Assembly: GCA_019828595.1 (NCBI GenBank)
Contig: JAHQRK010000008.1
Span: 806,001-870,000 of the forward strand
Reading direction: 5' to 3'
Origin: Aphanomyces cochlioides
Taxonomy: Eukaryota; Oomycota; Saprolegniomycetes; Saprolegniales; Verrucalvaceae
DNA length: 64,000 bases
Made by a program: the position numbers and the translations under genes
The notes under the pieces: model-generated
The model's input: only the letters and a program-made list of their open reading frames with translations
The model's database searches: none
Told to the model about the DNA's origin: nothing
Shown here: piece after piece, positions 34,008 to 43,689 of the stretch
Layout: every line of letters begins with the position of its first letter
Position numbering within the stretch: position 1 is the stretch's first letter

Positions 34008-35942
34008 ATGTCAACCGGGTCCATCACGCTCGACTCTCCTATTGAAGGAGCTCCGATGATGCGTGCACCCCACCAAGATTTGGGATCAGCCATGAACACC
34101 CGCTTTCAAACATTGACACATGATCCCAAGACAGACATGGTGATCCTGGACGGAGAGCCGATGCATGAATTTCATCCTCGCCATGACGAATGGTTTACAT
34201 GGCTCTGGTTCGTCGAAGGCAAATGGTACAAGGTCTTATACTTGAATGTGTGGGGTCTCCTCCTGGCTGTTGTTCTCGGGACTCTACTCCCGTTTGCCAT
34301 TGAAAAATGCACAACATTGGACATTGATATCAATTCGAACGACGCAGAGTACATCAAGCGGGAGGTTAACGCTTTTCTCGAACGCACGCGTGTTCGAGAC
34401 AATTGGACTACCTGGCTGAGAGTCCCTGGCGATTTGTTCATTCGAGCTCTGCATTGCATTGTCGTTCCGTTTATTTTCTGCGCTGTTGTGAGTGGAATCG
34501 GAGATCTCGCCAAGACCCAGAATGCTTTTGGTGTTTGCATTCGATTTTTTTTCTACAGCATTGTCACTGCTACAGCAGCTGCCTCCTTGGGGGTTCTACT
34601 TGCAACAAGTATGCCAGACAAGTGGTTTCAGCCTACAATTATTTTGCAAGTCCCGCCTCCGACAACTCCTGCCACGACTCAGCCAATGGTTATGCCTAAT
34701 GTTTACAACATGATGCAAATGACTTGCCCCCAAAAAGACTTATACCTCGGGTTGAATCAAACAACAAACTTACTCCAATGCATGGCCGGTCCAAAAGAGA
34801 TGAATTTTTCTCTCTCTTCAATGTCATTTCCTCCGCTCCCCACTACTACTGCAAAAATGTCGGCCGTGGATGAATTCCATTCGTTCTTGCTCAATTTTGT
34901 TCCCAGCAGTTTGATGGGATCGTTTGAAAAGCCTGATGGATTTCTCAGTGTCTCTATGATTGCAATCGCCATGGGGTTCGCAATGCACCTCACAGATGGA
35001 ACCATTTTGCATACCTTTGTCCTCGAACTCAACAACATATTTTTGTACATGATTGGATACGTCGTGAAGTGTGCGCCTGTTGCAGTCATGTTTTTGGTGG
35101 CTTCGTCCCTGCTTCAAACCACATTTCCAGATTCTTCAGACACAGCAATATCCTCGCCGGCAATCTCATCGATCGATACCACTGGTATGGACAATGCCGC
35201 TGTAGTGCAATTATTTAAATGGACACTCCCTCTGCTGCGAGCGCGCTCATTGTCAATTTTTGAAAACTTGGGCCACGAAGCCAAACTTATGGGTGTCCTC
35301 TTTGTGCTCTTTTTAATTGGATTGGCTGTGCATGCCTTCATCGTACTGCCGCTCCTTGTCTTCCTGTCTGTACGGCGCAACCCCTTTGAACATTTGAAAA
35401 CATTTTCCAAACCCCTGGGGTATGGTTTTGGCACAGGCTCATCATTAGTGGCGCTGCCTTCCTTGATTCAAGCTGCAGGGGCAAGTCGTGTTGCGTCGAG
35501 GGAATTGTCTCGTACGATTCTGTCTGTTGGATCTGCCATGCACTTGGATGGCGCTGCATTTTACTTGTCAACAACGTTGATCTTCCTCATGCGAACCGGT
35601 GGCATTGCTCTCACCAAGCATAATGTTGCCGCCGTCCTTGTTGGTTCAGTTGTGAGTTCTTGGAGCTGCCCACCTCTTCCACACGCTGGTCTTCTGGTCA
35701 TGATTACAATATCGACGAATATCTTAGGAACCGATTTACCCCTTTATCTAATTTGGGTTGTTGCGATGGACGTTGTCATGGACCGATTCTCTACTGTTAT
35801 GAGTATTTGGTCAAACATTCTTATTTTACGCGTCATTGCTTGCCAAACTGAAAGAGAGAATCCTGATCATGGGGAACGAAGTGAAGCCATAAGTGATCTG
35901 GAAGTGTTTGATGATGCCGATATCGACTACCAGTATCGTTAG
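34008..35942 (+). CDS. SLC1/DAACS family dicarboxylate/amino acid:cation symporter, paralogue 1
   Basis: Intronless, 644 residues from an ATG. After an about 75-residue cytosolic N-terminus come eight predicted membrane spans plus re-entrant loops, the SLC1 fold. Diagnostic motifs are in the transport core: a Ser-rich HP1-type segment (GYGFGTGSSLVALPSL), the TM7 motif in SVGSAMHLDGAAFYL, the HP2-like SWSCPPLPHAGLLVMIT, and TM8 MDVVMDRFSTVMSIWSN with the conserved D-x-x-x-D-R-x-x-T-x-x-x-x-x-x-N pattern. SLC1 proteins couple Na+ or H+ to uptake of glutamate, aspartate, neutral amino acids or C4-dicarboxylates. TM8 keeps the Asp and Arg that in SLC1 acidic amino-acid carriers contact the substrate. 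The large extracellular insertion (about residues 210-295) is lineage-specific. A paralogue follows 1.06 kb downstream on the same strand. Confidence 0.93.
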   Translation: MSTGSITLDSPIEGAPMMRAPHQDLGSAMNTRFQTLTHDPKTDMVILDGEPMHEFHPRHDEWFTWLWFVEGKWYKVLYLNVWGLLLAVVLGTLLPFAIEKCTTLDIDINSNDAEYIKREVNAFLERTRVRDNWTTWLRVPGDLFIRALHCIVVPFIFCAVVSGIGDLAKTQNAFGVCIRFFFYSIVTATAAASLGVLLATSMPDKWFQPTIILQVPPPTTPATTQPMVMPNVYNMMQMTCPQKDLYLGLNQTTNLLQCMAGPKEMNFSLSSMSFPPLPTTTAKMSAVDEFHSFLLNFVPSSLMGSFEKPDGFLSVSMIAIAMGFAMHLTDGTILHTFVLELNNIFLYMIGYVVKCAPVAVMFLVASSLLQTTFPDSSDTAISSPAISSIDTTGMDNAAVVQLFKWTLPLLRARSLSIFENLGHEAKLMGVLFVLFLIGLAVHAFIVLPLLVFLSVRRNPFEHLKTFSKPLGYGFGTGSSLVALPSLIQAAGASRVASRELSRTILSVGSAMHLDGAAFYLSTTLIFLMRTGGIALTKHNVAAVLVGSVVSSWSCPPLPHAGLLVMITISTNILGTDLPLYLIWVVAMDVVMDRFSTVMSIWSNILILRVIACQTERENPDHGERSEAISDLEVFDDADIDYQYR

Positions 35943-37005
35943 TCGAACTAGACCATAAATCGAAAAGTCTGTCACGTTTATTTGTTTCCCCTCTCTTACT
36001 TTTCACTCTTGATCCTGAGACCGAACTCGTTTTTTAGAGCAAGCGGCCTGGTCCCAGCTCGTCAACGTCGAAAGTCCTGGTTGTCATGAAAACCCCGCTT
36101 CACCTCACCCAATAGTCAACGTGACAACTTTTCTGTGTAATGGACTTGATTGTAACACTTCTGAGGTCAGCTGTATGCCTCAGTCATCTAAGGATATATA
36201 TTACTCACCATTCAGTACAGCACTGTCCAGTACAAGGCAGTTTTCATGTAACATCCTTGGCAAGTGGTGATGGAGTGCACGCGAGCCACAAAGAATGAGC
36301 TCTCGAGGAGGAAACATTTATTGAACGAGAAGCAAACTTGAAACTGTGATGACCAGTATCTAAGTGACGACGTCACGGTGAATAGACGTACGAATGCCCC
36401 AGTTTTCACTTCTCTCTTGAAATGTGATGGTAGTACCATCACATTTTGGGTATCCGCATCAGGCTCATGGTGGAACTGCTGGATTCTGGCGTCAGCTGCG
36501 TGGATCGGCTGTCAGAGCTGTATCGTTAGGCTTTCATTTCCTAACTCTGTCGACAGTGATAGTCGACACTGTCGCAGTGCCCATCCGATGCACTGGTTGC
36601 TCCAGTGATTTTGGGACTCTGGTTGATACAGAAAATGGCATTATCTCCGATTTACTTTGTGCTCTTTTTTCGTGTTGCTGCTGCTACGTCGTTCTTAAGG
36701 GGCTCCAAACGAAATAGATCTTCTTGCATTCATTCGGTCTGTTGCACACTTTGTCGGGGAGCACTTCGTCCGTTGGTGTCATTGTTGGACACCCCAGATG
36801 CCCTTAGTATACAAACTGTACTTGTATCAACAATCAATGAAAAAGTTGGGTGTCGAAAGCAATTAATAAGCTGATTTGAGGGAATTTGAAAATACACATG
36901 GATGTGACACTTGCTTCTGGTCATATGTAATTAAACTTGCCTCTTGTCGGGAAGACGACCGTGTGTTTCTTGTCATTTTGCATTTGAAGCTGATCTGGCT
37001 TTGTC
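35943..37005. other. Spacer between SLC1 paralogues
   Basis: No gene recognised. It contains a perfect 12-bp-arm palindrome with one central base at 36421-36445 (AATGTGATGGTA-G-TACCATCACATT) and presumably the promoter of the second transporter. Confidence 0.5.
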
Positions 37006-38805
37006 ATGGCAGAAAGAAATGACGGCAATCCGCAACCGAGGTCGCATCCTAATATCGAATACGATCCCGATGGGAATGTTGTCCTCGTTGATGGCGAATC
37101 ACAGTTCCGTCGACATGCTGAATTGAAGAAGTACATGCGAACTATCCAAGGCCAATGGTACGAGAAGATCTACTTCAGTATTTCGGGCGTCGTAATTGCG
37201 TTGATCTTGGGCACCTTGATTGCGTTTGCTATTGATCGGGGTATTGATACAAAATCAGTTTACGAGGAAGCCAAGGCTACAGCTAAAGAGGCGTTGGAAG
37301 AGATCAGACGTCTGTTAAACTTGGCATTGACAAAGAAAGAATGGAGCCGATGGATTGGACTGCCAGGAATATTCTTCGTGCGAGCGCTCAATTTGTTTAC
37401 TGTGCCGTATATTTTTGTTTCTGTGATTGTTGGTGTGGCCGATTTGTGTCAGTACCGCAAGGCCAAGTACGTCGTCTGGCGTTACATCCTTCTCAGTTTC
37501 CTCACAACATTTTTTGCTTGCATTGTTGGGTTTGGCCTTATGATGATGCTGCCGAAGGATTGGTTTAGACGTGAAAACGCCCTTCAAACATTCTACTCTA
37601 CTCCTGAAGCTTGGAGTATTGCATGTCCGCCGCCTTTGGCTTTTGGCACGGATTCGACAACCAAGAAGTTGGGCTGTTTCGCACCAATGTCCACAGTTGA
37701 ATCAACCTCACAGACGACCCCACGTTTTTACCATGAAGCTGACGTGCTCAAAAATGTAGCGTTTGACAACGTTTACAACTTGACATTGGCTTTTATTCCT
37801 GAAAATTCAATGAGTCCTTTTGTGGACGAGAATGGATATCATGCTGTTGTAGTTTTGGCCGTTGTTGTCGGAATTGCCTTGGGAACCCAAAGTGAAAATA
37901 GAGAGGACGTCGAAAAAGTGTTGCAACTCTTGGGAGAATTGCATCGTGTTTTCTTGCAAATCATTCGATGGATCATTGTTACCGTTCCTGTGGCCGTGAC
38001 TAGCCTTGTGGCAACATCCTTTCTTTATCCTGCTGATAACGCTTCAATCACAAGTGGCTTGCCATCGTCGGAAATACTGTCTGATCAGATCCCGGTTGAA
38101 ATTTTGAAGTCGATTGTTGTCGCAACTCAAACAACAGCCTCGTCATTCTTTGTTGTCGTGAGCAACAGTGGTAAGCTCATGGGCCTGCTCTTAGTGGTAT
38201 ATTTGGTCGGCATGACTATTCATTGTTGTTTCGTTTTGCCCATTGTTACCCATGTTGCGGCACGTCGAAGTGCTTTTTCGGTCATGTTTGGCATTAAACA
38301 TGCTCTTGCTCAAGGCTTCGGATCTGCTTCTTCCATTGCAGCACTAGAGCCTTTACTTCAAGCAATTGATGAGACACGAACAGTTTCGAAAGAATTGGCA
38401 GACGCTGTGATTCCTGTGGGTACAACAATGCACTTGGACGGCGCTGCGTTTTATTTGTGCGTATGCTGCATCTTTCTGATGCGAGTTCAAGGCATATCGA
38501 TTGATGCTGGCAAGGCTGTTGTCATATTTTTGACGGCTATCGTGACTTCTTGGAGTTGCCCCCCTATCCCAAGTGGCGGTATCGCTGCTTTAGCTGTCAT
38601 GTGGGCCTCCATTAATGGTGGTTTTCCAACATATCTCTCTTGGATTGTTGTCATGGATGTTCTTTTGGATCGCTTGTCGACGGTAATGAGTTTATTCTCA
38701 AATGCAATTGTTGTCCGCATTATTGCCGAGCAAATTGACGAAACATATGTGGATGAAGTCGACCGTCGCCAAGGAGCGGTTGATAGTGGGGAAGAGGACG
38801 ATTAG
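37006..38805 (+). CDS. SLC1/DAACS family dicarboxylate/amino acid:cation symporter, paralogue 2
   Basis: Intronless, 599 residues from an ATG, co-oriented with the transporter at 34,008 and clearly homologous to it. Matching landmarks are GQWYEKIYFSISGVVIALIL after a hydrophilic N-terminus, the Ser-rich loop GFGSASSIAALEPLLQAI, PVGTTMHLDGAAFYLCV, TSWSCPPIPSGGIAALAVM and MDVLLDRLSTVMSLFSNAIV. It keeps the D-x-x-x-D-R-x-x-T-x-x-x-x-x-x-N TM8 pattern. N- and C-termini and the extracellular insertion diverge strongly from paralogue 1, so the tandem duplication is old. A polyadenylation-like AATAAA lies about 45 bp after the stop. Predicted role: plasma-membrane or organelle uptake of acidic or neutral amino acids, or C4-dicarboxylates, driven by cation gradients. 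Confidence 0.93.
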   Translation: MAERNDGNPQPRSHPNIEYDPDGNVVLVDGESQFRRHAELKKYMRTIQGQWYEKIYFSISGVVIALILGTLIAFAIDRGIDTKSVYEEAKATAKEALEEIRRLLNLALTKKEWSRWIGLPGIFFVRALNLFTVPYIFVSVIVGVADLCQYRKAKYVVWRYILLSFLTTFFACIVGFGLMMMLPKDWFRRENALQTFYSTPEAWSIACPPPLAFGTDSTTKKLGCFAPMSTVESTSQTTPRFYHEADVLKNVAFDNVYNLTLAFIPENSMSPFVDENGYHAVVVLAVVVGIALGTQSENREDVEKVLQLLGELHRVFLQIIRWIIVTVPVAVTSLVATSFLYPADNASITSGLPSSEILSDQIPVEILKSIVVATQTTASSFFVVVSNSGKLMGLLLVVYLVGMTIHCCFVLPIVTHVAARRSAFSVMFGIKHALAQGFGSASSIAALEPLLQAIDETRTVSKELADAVIPVGTTMHLDGAAFYLCVCCIFLMRVQGISIDAGKAVVIFLTAIVTSWSCPPIPSGGIAALAVMWASINGGFPTYLSWIVVMDVLLDRLSTVMSLFSNAIVVRIIAEQIDETYVDEVDRRQGAVDSGEEDD

Positions 38806-39251
38806 TCTGATATGTTGTTTCATGTTGTATTGTTCTGATCTAATGAGCTAATAAAATATATTCTTGACTGAAAGTTGACTGCAAAAAGAGATGAAGTGGA
38901 AGGCATCATGAAGCAATGTTATTGAGAAGCAAAGGGCATTGTATTATAGCTTCTGATAGAAATCCCTCAAGAAATGACTCAAAGGCTTCCAAACAAAGAT
39001 TTGTCGTCATCCAGAAAGAATCGGGTTGCTGGAGTTTACTCATTCAAATCTGGCGAGAAAAGAGAGGCAGTGCAAGCGACTCGTCAGAACGGAAACCATA
39101 GGGACACTCGGCTACATGACTTCTATTGCATGTTTCAATCACGAATTCAAAGTACACTTAAAGGAATGCCAAGGAAATCCCGCGTGTTTCACATTCTTGC
39201 CCTTTCATGACCAAACTTTCTTTTTTGTTTGAAGTATGCTGTGTTTCAACC
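38806..39251. other. 3' flank of SLC1 paralogue 2
   Basis: An AATAAA motif at about 38,849 may be the polyadenylation signal. No other feature was recognised. Confidence 0.45.
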
Positions 39252-39567
39252 TTAAATATTTCCGCCAGCGACTCCATTGGTGTTGATGCAACCAAGGACA
39301 GTAGCATTTCGCAATGTCTTCGTTGTCTCATTTCCCAAGGATTTGATTAAACTCCAGATAAATAATTTCGCCAGCCGCTTCATTGTCTCGCGCCTTACAT
39401 TATCATCACGTGGTGAAACAGTGTCGCTCACATTTACGCCTTGAAATATAACGAGAATATCTGATACAAGCATGCATGTCGACCGACCATCGAACAAAGC
39501 ATGATGGATCAAGATAAGAGCATTCCCTTCCTTCAGAGTGTCTACGGTGCATAAACGGCAAAAGTTC
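39252..39567 (-). pseudogene. NRPS relic 2 (condensation-domain fragment)
   Basis: About 45 codons on the minus strand (about 39,567-39,430), FCRLCTVDT...ALILIHHALFDG and STCMLVSDILVIFQG, match the C4 domain of the large NRPS (FCRLTILTT...LMTIHHALYDG, STSMIVSDFLSLLDG), including an intact H-H-x-x-x-D-G active-site motif. Homology ends near 39,430 although the frame stays open. No A or T domain is attached. It is an isolated dead fragment directly joined to a ribosomal L1 fragment. Confidence 0.75.
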
Positions 39568-39708
39568 CTACTTTTGAGCAACTTGACCAACCAAACCCAT
39601 CATAGTGGGCGTAGCAACACATCGTTCAAAGTCAATTGTACCGGCTTGGATATCTACACGCAGATCTTCTGTACCAACAATGGTTGTACCAGCAGCTCAA
39701 GCTTCGAC
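39568..39708 (-). pseudogene. Ribosomal protein L1 (organellar/bacterial type) fragment
   Basis: About 42 codons on the minus strand read V-E-A-stop-A-A-G-T-T-I-V-G-T-E-D-L, then GTIDFERCVATPTMMGLVGQ. This resembles the L1 core G-x-I-D-F-D-R-C-I-A-T-P-D-M-M of bacterial and mitochondrial L1. It carries an in-frame stop and ends at a TAG before the GxLGPRGLMPNP core. It is a truncated fragment, presumably of a nuclear gene for mitochondrial L1, captured next to NRPS relic 2. Confidence 0.6.
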
Positions 39709-40679
39709 TAAGGCATACTACATTAGAGAACAATAACCAGAGTCGGCGATCTTGCTTTCTTTGACGGTCGCCTGAATTGTCGCTGTGCGTTTTAACGGCT
39801 CGTCAGTGTGGCTGTCTAAATTTGGCAAAACCTTTTACACACACGATTTGGAGTTCAGCACACCCTCTTAGTTGGATGAGGTTAATTCTGACAAGCAATC
39901 CTTGTCGCTTGATTTTGGAGGCAGCTAGAAGCCTTCGTCATAGAACATTCATATGTGCTCTTGAACCTCTTCATCCTACTTTGTTGCCCTTGGTGAACAC
40001 AGCAACCTACAACTTCGCCCATGCCGTTGGGAAGTGTGATTTCACGTCGGACACTCTGGTTTGGTTTCACCCAGTACGGCAACGATATCGACAGCCTATA
40101 CACCGAGTGTATCAGTCAAGACACAACTACAAGCTTGGTTGTACTTCATCAATCTTGCGGTCAGCGTGCTGTTTGCAAAGCGTCAAGCCAGCAAGGAAGA
40201 TTCAACTATGGCTATACAATAGCTCGTGTTGTTTTGCCATAAGTCATCAGAATCATACTGGAAATTGCACCTTCTTCACTTCATTAAAGTCGAATGAAGT
40301 GAAGAAGGTGCAGTTCCATTTTAAATGCCGTCTCAGGAAGCGTGCCGCCAATTCAATCGAACAGATTTGCATGCCAAAGTTGCTTGGCATCGATTTATCA
40401 ACGAACGATCCGGATATCAATCATATCCTCATAATATATTTATCCGGACAAACGGCCATTTTGAGCCGGATAGCCTTGAAATCATCCGTATGCTTTTGGA
40501 AATTGATAAACCGTAAAAGGTAATGCTCACAGCTATTAGTTGTGAGAGTCGTATTGCTGGTGTCATGACAATTTCCATTTCTCGGGAGTTTCCTTTATCT
40601 ATTTCTTGTCAGGTCTACGTCAAATAAGGACATGGATACAGGTCTGACATGAAATATAACGGTAGTCATTGATTGTGAA
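39709..40679. other. No gene recognised; contains a perfect hairpin
   Basis: A plus-strand frame of 248 codons at 39,777-40,523 is rich in Cys, His and Arg without any family resemblance, lacks an ATG start and crosses a hairpin. I do not accept it as a gene. Confidence 0.4.
40266..40312. repeat. Perfect 20-bp inverted repeat (hairpin)
   Basis: Arm 40266-40285 (TGCACCTTCTTCACTTCATT) is exactly complementary to 40293-40312, with the seven-base loop AAAGTCG. There is no associated T-run or gene. Confidence 0.9.
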
Positions 40680-41572
40680 TAGGAGACAGATCAGTTGTAC
40701 TTGCTAAGAGAAAGCGACAGTGGTGAGCAGATCATTGACCTCAACGTATTCAAATATGACCATTTCAAAGAATTTATAACACATACAATGCGTTCTAAGG
40801 ATATAGAGCCCAATACACGATCGAAGTATAGGAGTTCAATGAAATCGCTGTACAAAGACCTACAAATGCCAATTCCAGACGAATATGGCGAAGATCTGAA
40901 AGAGATTTTGTCATGTACAATCCTTCCATAAGTAGTATATTCTTATAGTAAGTAGGCATCAGAAAAATGCATGCTGAAAAGCTGCAAAGTGGAGAAAAAG
41001 TTGGGTCGGGGAAGGAGCCTCTTCACTATGCTATGTATTCAATTTTATGCGAGAGGTCGTTGTCGCTAAAGGACGGTGGATTCACTCATCTTTTCCTGAT
41101 CCTAACTTGGAATATCATGTGTCGTTCCAAGTCTACGGAAACAATTCAACTGCATCATATTCTGCTTGAGAATGACTCGATAGGTGTATGCTTTTATAAG
41201 ACAAAGACACAGCAAGAGGGTAGAAAGTGCAACATGTCGACAACTATAACTATATCCTATAGGCTCGAATTACCACCCCAGTTTACCCCATTTATCCCCC
41301 TCGACAAAGCCCTTCTATTGATGTTCCCATCGTTGAGTCAAGACGCATCATTTGTTCCCGTTCTTGAAATTGCCCTTGCTTCGCTTGAACACCATGCTCG
41401 TTTTTTATCGTCCAACTTGCCCTATACACATGCTTTGTTATCTACACCATTGTTCCGAGATCCAAATTTGCTTGGTCAGCTTGAATCTGCCCTTGTCGAT
41501 ATGAATAAGTCTCCTATGAAGCCTTCTGGTATACCACCCCATGTTCACATATATGGTGGCATTCAACGTTAA
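40680..41572 (+). pseudogene. Crypton-like tyrosine recombinase remnant
   Basis: Plus-strand pieces resemble the tyrosine-recombinase proteins of oomycete Crypton elements. A helical segment (YLLRESDSGEQIIDLNVFKY..., about 40,690-40,930) is followed, after a short intron-like gap, by GKEPLHYAMYSILCE and FLILTWNIMCRSKSTETIQL, then DSIGVCFYKTKTQQEGRK (about 40,967-41,236). The Arg in MCRS is a candidate catalytic Arg. The pattern then breaks: the H-x-x-R and Tyr box cannot be found in the same frame. The tail SGIPPHVHIYGGIQ (about 41,527-41,572) resembles the C-terminal end of the same family. It is probably inactive. No element ends were located. Confidence 0.5.
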
Positions 41573-41642
41573 CGCTGGTCTCCCCTTTGTCAAGCTTCAT
41601 TTCATGACTTTTCTAATCGTATTGTGAGAAATACTTTCTATC

Positions 41643-41909
41643 ATGGAAGTATGTGATAAACAAAATGGTAAGCAATCTACAGGACTTCATGTAGATTGCT
41701 TACCATTTTGTTTATCCCTCTGTGTTCCACGGGCTGGTTCGAGCAATGAAGTTGTCCAGACAGCGTTTGACCAGGCCATCAAGGCCATCCAACTTGAAAT
41801 CAAAACGACGAGGAAAAACAAGCCACGGAGACTCGAGCAAATGAAGATCACAACAATTTGTCGGCTTCTACATGAGAAAGAGATGTTACGTAATCAAATA
41901 ATGCAATAG
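41643..41909 (+). CDS. Hypothetical 88-aa ORF containing a large hairpin
   Basis: ATG-started frame whose first 25 codons coincide with the 27-bp perfect hairpin at 41655-41716. The C-terminal part (QTAFDQAIKAIQLEIKTTRK...) is helical and basic. It could be the tail of the recombinase element upstream. No family was recognised and expression is doubtful. Confidence 0.2.
   Translation: MEVCDKQNGKQSTGLHVDCLPFCLSLCVPRAGSSNEVVQTAFDQAIKAIQLEIKTTRKNKPRRLEQMKITTICRLLHEKEMLRNQIMQ
41655..41716. repeat. Perfect 27-bp inverted repeat (hairpin)
   Basis: Arm 41655-41681 (starting GATAAACAAAATGGTAAGCA) is an exact reverse complement of 41690-41716, with eight-base loop GGACTTCA. Perfect arms of this length imply recent origin or selection. 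Confidence 0.92.
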
Positions 41910-42308
41910 ATATACATTGTGTTGATTCACATTGAATGGTTGGCGGCTTGCAACGCATATTGTCTTCTCACCGAGGTTATGGCTCGGCTTGCTTCCCTCT
42001 TGCCATCAGTCTTCCGAATGCAAAATGCAGAAACCATACTATTCGCTAGCTTTCAACCAATCACGTGGTGCCAAAAAGGTGATTTCACCAGCATTACGAA
42101 ATCCAGAGACTGCTGATGCACTGTCCTCATGCTCTGATGGACATTTTTGATCAAAGAGTAATTTGGTGGTGGAAATAGCAGAGTTGAAATTGAGTTCGAA
42201 AAGTTTCTGCTATGATATTGCAAACCAGAGGTTGAGATCTTTAAGCTCGGGTGTCTCCTGCTCAATTTCATAAAATCTAATATACATTACTCTATTTTAT
42301 CAATCGAG
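41910..42308. other. 3' flank of the NRPS locus
   Basis: No gene recognised; it contains the region downstream of the NRPS stop codon at 42,309. Confidence 0.4.
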
Positions 42309-43600
42309 TTACGCCTTTGTGACTGCTAAAATGTCAAGCAGAGTCTTGTCAAATTCGCTTAAAATTGCTTGGGCTTGGCTTGGACTCATCTTGGCTGGGT
42401 CATGCACACCTTTGGCGACGATATTGTTGCCATCCAACTCAATTCCATTCATGTAAGTAAATTGAGATTGCTGAGAAGCCGCTGCAGTGTCAATTCCAAC
42501 TGACTGAAGAAGCTCTTTATTGCGAGTGGTGACTTGGAATTGAGGCCTTTTACTGGGTGTGGAGTTCTCTGTGCGTGGGAAATTCTGATAGACAAATCGA
42601 GTATCGCACGAAGTACGACCAGGCGGTGTACCACACCAGGTTTCTATCCTCGATGTGCTCGTGTGCGAATGTGCCGTGAGTTTTGCTTCCTCACGGTACA
42701 AAACCCGCAACTGGGTCGCAATAGGCAATGAATCATCGTCCAAACGAATACGGAAGGGCGACTCATTCATGAGTGGCCCAATAATCTTGTCAGCATCAGG
42801 TACGGGAAGAGTTCTGTTAGCCATGGTTTGAACAAAAGCAATAGCATATCGTTTGCTATATTTTCGCCAAGTGGCAGCCCAAGCGTATTACAGGATAATC
42901 GTCAAAGGCACGCCAATCAATTTGGCAGAGCTCAAAATTGTGTCGTGGTCGACTGAAAGGACTAAGTCACCCTTAGCATCCAAAGCGTCTTGCACCTCAG
43001 GGAAGACGATTGGCTCTACGGGTTGCACGGGGGCCATATATGCTCGCCAAAACTGTTCTGCTGCCGACGCATCTGCCTCCACATAGTCGACAACTGACCG
43101 GAAGACGGGTCGAGATGGAACTGATTTGTGGATGAAAGCATGCCAAAAATCTTGCATGATCATGCCGTAGGACCATCCATCGTACAAAGTGTGGTGCATT
43201 GTAAAGACAGCTGTATGCTCGCGATTGCAGCTTTCAGTAATAACTGCAAATCGCACAAAATACTTCTCGCCGAATGTAAAACCACGTGCCAAGTCATTAG
43301 CAAGGTACGTGTTCAGAGTCTCAACAGTCGCCACTGGCATCTCAAAATCGTCAGCATCACTTCAGATTACTTGGTACATTTCTGATCCAACTTCGGCAAA
43401 TGTTGTCCGCAAGATTTCGTGGGAATTCAAAAGCATTTTAAATGCACCACAGACATCATTTGTTGTCATATCTTCAGAAAATTTCAATGTCGATTGAATC
43501 GTATACAATGACGATGACAGTTTAGACATTTGGAGCATATCAGCTTGTGTCCCAGTGACTGGATAAACGGCGAAATCCTTCACATGGAGCTTCGTCGACC
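42309..43600 (-). other. NRPS terminal condensation domain C6
   Basis: It reads YPVTGTQADMLQMSKLSS, then SHEILRTTFAEV, FTMHHTLYDGWSYG and PLMNESPFRIRLD, and stops at 42,309. The active-site H-H-x-x-x-D-G is intact, but two nonsense codons (TGA 43359-43361, TAA 42885-42887) interrupt the otherwise unshifted frame. No A, T or thioesterase follows. In fungal NRPSs a terminal C domain releases the peptide by cyclisation; a similar role is inferred for the ancestral enzyme. Unlike C1-C5, it has no intron before its C-terminal lobe. Confidence 0.82.
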
Positions 43601-43689
43601 ATGAGGACTCGATCTCACGCACAATTGTCTCATCCACTTCCACCTTTGGTTGCATAGCGTATTTCCTAGTCTTCGATGCAATCGCAGCC

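Noticed and set aside
39777..40523. 248-codon plus-strand open frame
   Set aside because: It does not begin at an ATG, has a random-looking Cys/His/Arg-rich composition and runs through a perfect hairpin. No family resemblance.
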